NCBI GenBank assembly: GCA_009783865.1
Contig: WRCR01000070.1
Coordinates: 1-12,376 of the forward strand
Source: Planctomycetaceae bacterium
GTDB taxonomy: Bacteria; Planctomycetota; Planctomycetia; Pirellulales; Thermoguttaceae
Direction of reading: 5' to 3'
Length of the DNA stretch: 12,376 nucleotides
The translations under genes and the position numbers were made by a program. Under the pieces are notes generated by a model. The model was not told the DNA's origin. It saw only the letters and a list, made by a program, of their open reading frames with translations, and made no database searches. This document shows positions 7,276-12,376 of this stretch, piece by piece (the first letter of the stretch is position 1; each line of letters starts with the position of its first letter).

Positions 7276-7295
7276 TATAATACACGCTTTATAAT
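7276..7295 (+). promoter_or_regulatory. Two TATAAT boxes upstream of the EF-G2 gene
   Basis: Perfect TATAAT hexamers occur at 7276-7281 and 7290-7295. The first has CTTAAA (7253-7258) at 17-base spacing, only a weak -35 match. Starts near 7288 or 7302 would give leaders of about 36 or 22 bases. An AGGAG at 7301-7305 lies 18 bases before the ATG at 7324, too far for a classical Shine-Dalgarno. Confidence 0.4.
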
Positions 7296-7323
7296 ATGAT
7301 AGGAGAAATACCCCGAAAACAAT

Positions 7324-9429
7324 ATGTCACACGATATTAAACAGATACGCAACATCGGCATCATTGCTCACATCGATGCCGGCAAGACCACCGTTACTGA
7401 ACGGATGCTCTACTTTTCCCACTTCGTTCACAAAGTCGGCAAAGTTGACCAAGGCAACACCGTCACAGATTTCGACCCCGAAGAACAAGAACGCGGCATC
7501 ACGATTCAAGCCGCCGGCGTTACCTTCGATTGGAAAGGATATAGATTCAATCTCATCGATACACCCGGTCACGTTGACTTCACCGCCGAAGTTGAACGTT
7601 CTCTCCGTGTTCTCGACGGCGGCGTTGTCGTCTTCTCCGCCCGCGAAGGAGTCGAGGCACAAAGCGAAACCGTTTGGAGACAAGCAAACAAATATCACGT
7701 TCCCCGCGTTGCGTTCATCAACAAAATGGACAGAGAAGGAGCGGACTTCTACCGGACACTCAATCAAATCAAGAACCGGCTCGGCGCAAATCCGGTTGTT
7801 GTTTCGCTGCCTGTCGGTGCCGGTCCGCCGCATACCAGCGGAGCATTCAAAGCAGTCATCGATTTGGTAACAATGAAGATGCTCACTTTCACCGGCGAAA
7901 ACGGTTCGCAGGTTAATACCGCTGAAATCCCTGCCGAGTTGGAAGACGATGCGATTGTCTGGCGCAGTCAGTTGCTAGACGACTTGTCCAATTACAGCGA
8001 TGCGCTGACTGAAATTTTGCTTGCCGAAGAGGAAGTCAGCGAAGAAATGATTCGCGGAGTTCTGCGGGAAGCAACAATTAACGACATGGTTGTTCCCGTG
8101 CTGTGCGGTTCAGCATTGGACGGTATCGGGGTGCAAACCGTGATGGATGCCGTGAATCATTATCTGCCGTCTCCTGCCGATGTTCCACCGGTGCAAGGGC
8201 AAGACCCGACGAGACCGGATTGTCCTGAACTGTCCCGTGAACCTAACGCTCAAGAACCGTTTTGCGGCTTGATTTTCAAGATTCAATCGGATAAGCACGG
8301 CGACCTGAATTATATCCGCGTGTATTCCGGCACATTGAAACAAAACAGCCGGGTACTGAATCCGCGTGAAAATCAAAAGGAAAACGTGCCGCAAATTTGG
8401 CGGATTCAAGCAGACCGGCGTGAACAGATTCAAGAGGTATCGGCTGGCGACATCTGCGGTGTTATCGGTTTGCGGTTTTCAGTGACCGGCGATACTCTTT
8501 GCGATGTGAAACATCCGATTTTGTTGGAAAACATAGTGTTTCCCGAAACGGTGGTGTCGATGGCGATTGAACCAAACAGCGCGGAGGAATACAAGAAGTT
8601 GAAACAAGTTCTCGATATGATGAAGCGGCAAGACCCGACTTTTCGTGTGACAGAAAATGAGGAGACGAGTCAGATGCTCATCAGCGGAATGGGCGAGTTG
8701 CATTTGGAAGTGATTAAACATCGTTTGGAGCGGGAATACAAGGTCAATGTGCGGGTTCACAATCCTCGTGTGAGTTATCGGGAGTGCATAATGAGAGCCG
8801 TTGATTGCGTAGGCGTTTGCAACCGAAACCTCGCCGGTCAAAAACATTGGGCGGAATTAACGCTGCGGTTTGAACCAATTATTAACGAGCGGAATTCTGT
8901 GAATCCCGCTTCCGCCGGAAGAGTTGAAATCAAAAGCGAATATTCAAATGAGATATTCGACCGGCAATTCAAGCAGACGGTGCTGGAAGCAATTCGTGAG
9001 GAAAGTCAGGGCGGCGGTTCGCTGGGATTTCCGTTGATGAATGTGCGGATAACGCTTGTCGATGTGGTGACGAGTGAGAATGAAAGTACCGAGACGGCGT
9101 TCCGCATTGCGGTCAGTGATGCGTTTCACAAGGGGTTGCGTGATGGCGGCATTGTGTTGTTAGAGCCGGTGATGCTGCTGGAGATAACAACGCCGGACGC
9201 TTATGTTGGGGATATAGTCAGCGACTTGCAGCAGCGTCGCGGCTTGGTGACGAATACGACAGTCCACGGACATGTGACGGTCATTACTGCGGAAGCACCG
9301 CTGGCGAATTTGTTCGGTTACACTTCGGCTGTCCGCGGCTTGAGTCAGGGTCGGGCAAGCAATTCAATGGAACCGTTGACTTACGGTCCTGCCCCGCCGG
9401 AAGTCGTGAAGAGTTTTATGCTGGAGTAG
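7324..9429 (+). CDS. fusA: EF-G2-type translational GTPase (spdEFG2 / mitochondrial EF-G2-like)
   Basis: This is a complete five-domain EF-G homologue of 701 aa. GTPase motifs: G1 AHIDAGKTT (15-23), G2 RGIT with T60, G3 DTPGH (79-83), G4 NKMD (133-136), G5 SAL (263-265). The G domain resembles mitochondrial EF-G2 (GFM2) in TVTDF before the switch and in GVTFDWKGYRFNLIDTPG. In domain IV the tip loop, KQTGGSGQY-like in canonical EF-G and mitochondrial EF-G1, is replaced here by NRNLAGQKHW (500-509), again like EF-G2. In mitochondria EF-G2 acts with RRF in ribosome recycling, not translocation, and spdEFG2 is its proposed bacterial relative; recycling is therefore the likely role (inference). 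A translocating EF-G should exist elsewhere in the genome. The last 12 codons belong to a 37-bp sequence that recurs at 11838. The product ends in FMLE with a TAG stop. Confidence 0.9.
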   Translation: MSHDIKQIRNIGIIAHIDAGKTTVTERMLYFSHFVHKVGKVDQGNTVTDFDPEEQERGITIQAAGVTFDWKGYRFNLIDTPGHVDFTAEVERSLRVLDGGVVVFSAREGVEAQSETVWRQANKYHVPRVAFINKMDREGADFYRTLNQIKNRLGANPVVVSLPVGAGPPHTSGAFKAVIDLVTMKMLTFTGENGSQVNTAEIPAELEDDAIVWRSQLLDDLSNYSDALTEILLAEEEVSEEMIRGVLREATINDMVVPVLCGSALDGIGVQTVMDAVNHYLPSPADVPPVQGQDPTRPDCPELSREPNAQEPFCGLIFKIQSDKHGDLNYIRVYSGTLKQNSRVLNPRENQKENVPQIWRIQADRREQIQEVSAGDICGVIGLRFSVTGDTLCDVKHPILLENIVFPETVVSMAIEPNSAEEYKKLKQVLDMMKRQDPTFRVTENEETSQMLISGMGELHLEVIKHRLEREYKVNVRVHNPRVSYRECIMRAVDCVGVCNRNLAGQKHWAELTLRFEPIINERNSVNPASAGRVEIKSEYSNEIFDRQFKQTVLEAIREESQGGGSLGFPLMNVRITLVDVVTSENESTETAFRIAVSDAFHKGLRDGGIVLLEPVMLLEITTPDAYVGDIVSDLQQRRGLVTNTTVHGHVTVITAEAPLANLFGYTSAVRGLSQGRASNSMEPLTYGPAPPEVVKSFMLE
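9391..9427 (+). repeat. Left copy of a perfect 37-bp direct repeat (3' end of the EF-G2 gene)
   Basis: The 37 bases starting GCCCCGCCGGAAGTCGTGAA and ending CTGGAGT are identical to 11838-11874. In this copy they encode APPEVVKSFMLE and the first base of the TAG stop. Identity stops sharply on both sides: T against C before it, AG against GA after it. The copies are 2,447 bp apart and bracket the restriction-modification genes. Confidence 0.97.
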
Positions 9430-9469
9430 CACCCGTTTTTGATAGAATATACCTAATTGCGAAAATACA

Positions 9470-10885
9470 ATGTCTTCCATTCAGACCTCGAAACATCATC
9501 GGCAACTTCTTTACAAGAAGATGAAGCACTGCCTTATAACGGCGGAATTACTCAATCGCCGTTTGGTGAGTTATCAAGCGAACAAGGAGTTGCCTTTTTA
9601 CCGCTGGTTCAAATATAGAGAGGGATTTTCGTCTGACCTCGTAGGTTTTTTCCTCGAAAAATTCCATTCTAAAACTGGAAAGTTGCTTGACCCGTTCGCT
9701 GGAGTGGGAACATCGCTGTTCACTGCTCAAGAACTCGGTTGGGAAAGTGTCGGCATCGAAGTGATGCCTGTCGGTGTTTATGCAATGACTGCAAGACAAG
9801 CAGCAAACAATGTTTGCACCTATGAGTTGCGAAAAACCGCCGACAGCATTTTACATAAACTGCCGCAAACGACAGCAGACGAAACGATAAAGCACATTCC
9901 AATCACAAAAGATGCTTTCCCGCCGGAAACGGAAGAACAACTCAACCGTTATGTTAGTTTGTGTTCGCGAATCAAAGACGAATCATTGAAAACCGTTTTG
10001 CATTTTGCGGCATTTTCTATTTTAGAGGACATTAGTTTTACTCGCAAAGACGGGCAGTTTTTACGTTGGGATTATCGTTCCGTCCGCAACCTTTCAGGTA
10101 AGCCGTTTGACAAAGGCAAGATTTTTACGTTTGAAGAAGCACTGGCGAGCAAGATTGAAATGATAATAAAGGATTTAACAACACAAGCCGCACCAACGCT
10201 TTTTCTAAATAATGTTTCTACGTTAGATAAGCCGCCGATACGGTTATTTGAGGGTTCATGTCTTGATATTTTGCCAAAAATGGAAGGCAACCAATTTGAT
10301 TTTGTGATGACTTCGCCTCCCTACTGTAACCGATATGATTATACGAGAACGTATGCGTTGGAATTAGTGTACCTCGGTATAGATTTTCCGGGAATACAGA
10401 AACTACGTCAAACATTGCTCTCTTGTACTGTCGAAAATAAAGATAAACGAGAACATATTCAGTCACTCTATCTTTCTCTTGGTAAAAAAAAGGATTATCA
10501 AAAAATTCAGGAGGTTTACGATACCTTGCCAGCAATGTGCGAAGTAAATACCGTATTAGAGTGTCTCAATCGGCAAAATTTACTCAACAACAAAGCCGTG
10601 AGCAGGATGGTACGCAATTACTTTTTTGAGATGTGCTTTGTGATTGCAGAAATGTCCCGCCTTATGAAAAAAGGCGGATATTGCGTAATGGTAAACGATA
10701 ATGTACGATATGGCGGCGAGGAAATTCCGGTTGATTTAATTTTATCGAGTTTTGCTGAGCAACTCGGTTTCAACATCCGGCAAATTTATGTGTTGCCGCA
10801 AGGTAAAGGTAATAGTAGTCAGCAGATGGGAACTTATGGCAGAGAAGAAATCCGGAAGTGTGTATATTTATGGCAAAAACAGTAA
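9470..10885 (+). CDS. AvaI/BsoBI-type DNA methyltransferase (putative N4-cytosine), 471 aa
   Basis: An S-adenosylmethionine-dependent DNA methyltransferase that should protect CYCGRG sites from the adjacent endonuclease. The SAM-binding motif I is D74-PFAGVGTS (74-82), followed by GWESVGIE; the catalytic motif IV is TSPPY (S282-Y285), continuing CNRYDYTRTYALELVYLG. SPPY suits N4-cytosine enzymes, and M.AvaI and M.BsoBI carry N4-cytosine motifs. About 200 residues lie between the two motifs and may include the target-recognition region. The N-terminus (LPFYRWFKYREGFS) is typical of this group. The order methyltransferase then endonuclease matches the AvaI system; in BsoBI it is reversed. The start has no Shine-Dalgarno. 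A weak -10-like TAGAAT (9443-9448) lies 22 bases upstream. It overlaps the endonuclease start by 16 bases. The N4 assignment is inferred from the partner. Confidence 0.88.
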   Translation: MSSIQTSKHHRQLLYKKMKHCLITAELLNRRLVSYQANKELPFYRWFKYREGFSSDLVGFFLEKFHSKTGKLLDPFAGVGTSLFTAQELGWESVGIEVMPVGVYAMTARQAANNVCTYELRKTADSILHKLPQTTADETIKHIPITKDAFPPETEEQLNRYVSLCSRIKDESLKTVLHFAAFSILEDISFTRKDGQFLRWDYRSVRNLSGKPFDKGKIFTFEEALASKIEMIIKDLTTQAAPTLFLNNVSTLDKPPIRLFEGSCLDILPKMEGNQFDFVMTSPPYCNRYDYTRTYALELVYLGIDFPGIQKLRQTLLSCTVENKDKREHIQSLYLSLGKKKDYQKIQEVYDTLPAMCEVNTVLECLNRQNLLNNKAVSRMVRNYFFEMCFVIAEMSRLMKKGGYCVMVNDNVRYGGEEIPVDLILSSFAEQLGFNIRQIYVLPQGKGNSSQQMGTYGREEIRKCVYLWQKQ

Positions 10886-11835
10886 TTCAAATCATTGAAT
10901 CGGCAAGTGATTTAGTAACCCCGTATGAAGCGACGAGGGCAGGTTTCGTCTCGATGGCACTGGAAAAGAACGTTTTGGCCTCGCCGTTTGTCGAACAAGC
11001 CAAGATGTTGAAAGTTCTTGCGTCTAAAGCAAACACAGCAAAGGAATTGTTACAAATTTCTGAATTGCGTGAGGGGTTATTGACAGCATCTGGACTGTCA
11101 GATAAAGCACTCAATCATCTTTCGGATATGGATAAACAAAATGCTATCAACAATTTGGTTGAACGTTTTCTTGAACCGGCAGGGGCTTCGTTTGTGGACG
11201 AATTGGTATATCGCTTTCTGATTGTTAGGGGCGATACGCTTGGAGGTAAAGCTCGTAATCTTGCGGGAGCAATCGGCGAGCAGAAATTTTTACGTGCGAT
11301 GATTTCAGCATTCCATCTTGCCGGCATTGAATATCAGTGGTTGGATCGTGATACGTGGAAATGGAATAAACCCACGGACAGACCAAACATTGAAAGACAA
11401 ATCAAAGCATTTCATTGGGCTAAAGAGCACGAACGTGCCATGTACATGAATTTGAAAATCCCTTTTGTAACGCAAGAGGGCAAGAGCGTGGACATAATCA
11501 TTTTGCATGGTAATATGAAGGATACAGTACGAGGTACTCACTCGGTGTTAAAAACACGCGAAAAATATATTGCGCTAGGCGAATTGAAGGCAGGTATTGA
11601 TCCTGCTGGTGCAGACGAACATTGGAAAACTGCTGATACCGCATTGAAACGAATACGCGCAAGTTTTGACAGCACAAATTGTAATCCGCACACATTTTTT
11701 ATCGGAGCGGCGATTGAAAAAGCAATGGCAAACGAAATTTATGCGCAAATACAAAGCGGCATGTTATCTTGTGCCGTTAACTTGACTGATGAAAAACAGT
11801 TGACTTGGATTTGCTCATGGGTTATTAACCTGTAA
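10870..11835 (+). CDS. AvaI/BsoBI-family type II restriction endonuclease, 321 aa
   Basis: AvaI and BsoBI cut C^YCGRG. This protein has the BsoBI active-site set at matching places and spacing: D208 (VDIIILHG), E238 and K240 in GELKAGIDPAGADEHWKTA, and H251, equivalent to BsoBI Asp212, Glu240, Lys242 and His253. The spacing of 11 residues from Lys to His is identical. D244 falls where BsoBI Asp246, which as I recall contacts the degenerate base pair, would lie. The length fits AvaI (about 315) and BsoBI (about 323). A GTG at 10858 could add four residues, but the ATG at 10870 (MAKTVIQ) is preferred; GGAAG lies upstream at 10854-10858. The start lies inside the methyltransferase gene, 16 bases before its end, so translation is probably coupled and the endonuclease follows the methyltransferase. 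No frameshift or missing catalytic residue is seen, so it is probably active. Confidence 0.92.
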   Translation: MAKTVIQIIESASDLVTPYEATRAGFVSMALEKNVLASPFVEQAKMLKVLASKANTAKELLQISELREGLLTASGLSDKALNHLSDMDKQNAINNLVERFLEPAGASFVDELVYRFLIVRGDTLGGKARNLAGAIGEQKFLRAMISAFHLAGIEYQWLDRDTWKWNKPTDRPNIERQIKAFHWAKEHERAMYMNLKIPFVTQEGKSVDIIILHGNMKDTVRGTHSVLKTREKYIALGELKAGIDPAGADEHWKTADTALKRIRASFDSTNCNPHTFFIGAAIEKAMANEIYAQIQSGMLSCAVNLTDEKQLTWICSWVINL

Positions 11836-11837
11836 TC

Positions 11838-11874
11838 GCCCCGCCGGAAGTCGTGAAGAGTTTTATGCTGGAGT
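11838..11874 (+). repeat. Right copy of the 37-bp direct repeat (duplicate of the EF-G2 gene end)
   Basis: Identical to 9391-9427. It begins 2 bases after the endonuclease stop (11833-11835). Read in the EF-G2 frame it still encodes APPEVVKSFMLE and is closed by TGA (11874-11876), where the left copy has TAG. It is therefore a remnant of the same gene end with no start of its own. Confidence 0.97.
11870..11873 (+). promoter_or_regulatory. Shine-Dalgarno GGAG for the D12 methyltransferase, inside the repeat
   Basis: GGAG ends 7 bases before the ATG at 11881, an ideal spacing. It is the Leu-Glu codon pair of the duplicated EF-G2 end. The same GGAG in the left copy (9423-9426) lies 43 bases before the AvaI-type methyltransferase and cannot serve that gene. 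Confidence 0.55.
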
Positions 11875-11880
11875 GAAAAA

Positions 11881-12376
11881 TATGATAAGATGGGCATCAA
11901 CCCCCGCCGAAAGATTGTTTGAAGATTTCAAGTACTTTGATTATAAGTGTCCCGAACCGCAATACTTGGGAGCAAAGTATGTGATGCTGGATTGGATTCG
12001 TCAATTCATTCCGCCAGGTATCAAGTACGCACTTGATGCTTTCAGCGGCTCACAATCTGTCAGTTTTCTTTTCAAACAACTCGGCTTCAAAACCATCACA
12101 AATGATTTTTTGAATTTCAATTATCAAATCGGCAAAGCCCTGATTGAAAATACGTCTGAACAGTTAACCGAAGACGATGTAGGCGTTTTATTTCAAGGGT
12201 CGCCAAACAAAAATGATTTTACGTTAATTGAAAATCTTTATACCGGCATATTTTTTGAACGAGAGCAAGCAGTTTTTTTGGATAACTTTCGGGCAAACAT
12301 TCCCTTGTTGGAAAATGATTACAAAAAGGCGTTGGCGTTTACGGTAATTTGCCGAAGTATGACCCGAAAAATCACG
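11881..12376 (+). CDS. D12-class (Dam-like) N6-adenine DNA methyltransferase, 3' end outside the window
   Basis: 165 codons are open from the ATG to the window end. The N-terminal SAM-contact motif X is PQYLGAKYVMLDWI (26-39), followed by motif I as DAFSGSQSVSFLFKQLG (52-68) and TNDFLNFN (73-80), where the ND pair is typical of the strand-2 region of Dam/D12 enzymes. The catalytic DPPY-type motif IV lies beyond the window, so activity and specificity cannot be judged. The family methylates adenine N6, usually as the modification partner of a type II system or as an orphan. The start is supported by GGAG at 7-base spacing. It immediately follows the right 37-bp repeat, so a second modification gene occupies the same locus behind EF-G2. 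Sequence is A+T-rich like the preceding unit. The FSGSQSVS variant has Gln where FxGSGS is common. Confidence 0.85.

Larger units (their letters stand above)
9391..11874 (+). mobile_element. Restriction-modification unit inserted with a 37-bp target duplication
   Basis: The segment between two identical 37-bp direct repeats holds only a methyltransferase gene and its endonuclease gene, with 42 bases in front (9428-9469) and 2 bases behind. No transposase, integrase or terminal inverted repeats are visible. Long direct repeats of host sequence around restriction-modification genes were described by Kobayashi and colleagues in Helicobacter pylori as insertion with long target duplication. The insertion would have hit the very end of the EF-G2 gene without harming it. 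Base composition supports foreign origin: a stretch I counted in the methyltransferase gene (10141-10260) is about 39% G+C, one in the EF-G2 gene (9241-9300) about 57%. Alternative: recombination between unrelated events. The repeat is certain, the mechanism inferred. Confidence 0.55.

Noticed and set aside
7327..7833. 168-codon open frames on both strands within the first part of the EF-G2 gene
   Set aside because: They are shadows of the highly conserved GTPase domain, which is unambiguous in its own frame.
9391..9427. 37-bp repeat as a CRISPR repeat pair
   Set aside because: There are only two copies 2.4 kb apart, one is coding sequence of the EF-G2 gene, and there are no regular spacers or cas genes.
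7324..9429. Tetracycline-resistance-type ribosomal protection protein
   Set aside because: The G-domain and domain IV sequences follow the EF-G2 pattern and not the TetM/TetO pattern, for example VTDFDPEEQERGITIQ and the domain IV tip.
9428..11837. Classical insertion sequence or integrase-type att element
   Set aside because: No transposase or integrase gene, no inverted repeats at the ends and no tRNA; the repeats are much longer than typical IS target duplications.

Overview
This window looks like part of a bacterial chromosome, most likely from a planctomycete or a close relative. That is an inference from four things: an EF-G2-type translational GTPase (the spdEFG2 / mitochondrial EF-G2 class of spirochaetes, planctomycetes and deltaproteobacteria), a stand-alone CoaB instead of a CoaBC fusion, a large secreted right-handed beta-helix protein, and many genes without a clear Shine-Dalgarno site. 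No rRNA, tRNA, CRISPR array, transposase or integrase was seen.

Left part (108-1908, + strand): three tightly packed genes for unrecognised multi-pass membrane proteins, probably one operon. They converge, with one base between, on a minus-strand series. Middle (7164 down to 1910, - strand): an enolase-superfamily enzyme (NAAAR/OSBS type) in an operon with coaB, then the beta-helix protein, a thioredoxin and a RidA-family deaminase. A short divergent promoter region (7165-7323) separates the enolase-type gene from the EF-G2 gene on the + strand (7324-9429).

Right part (9391-12376) is accessory. A two-gene type II restriction-modification system closely resembling AvaI/BsoBI (recognition CYCGRG) sits directly behind the EF-G2 gene. 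It is bracketed by a perfect 37-bp direct repeat: the left copy is the last part of the EF-G2 coding sequence, and the right copy begins 2 bp after the endonuclease stop codon. Right after the second copy starts another DNA methyltransferase (D12/Dam-like N6-adenine class), cut off by the window end. This is the structure expected of 'insertion with long target duplication', known for restriction-modification genes, with the 3' end of an EF-G gene as the target.

A by-eye scan found no CYCGRG site in the whole window, although the isomeric control GYCGRC occurs more than ten times. This fits the predicted specificity and suggests long exposure of the lineage to it. The repeat-bounded unit and the absence of its predicted target are the two most interesting observations.
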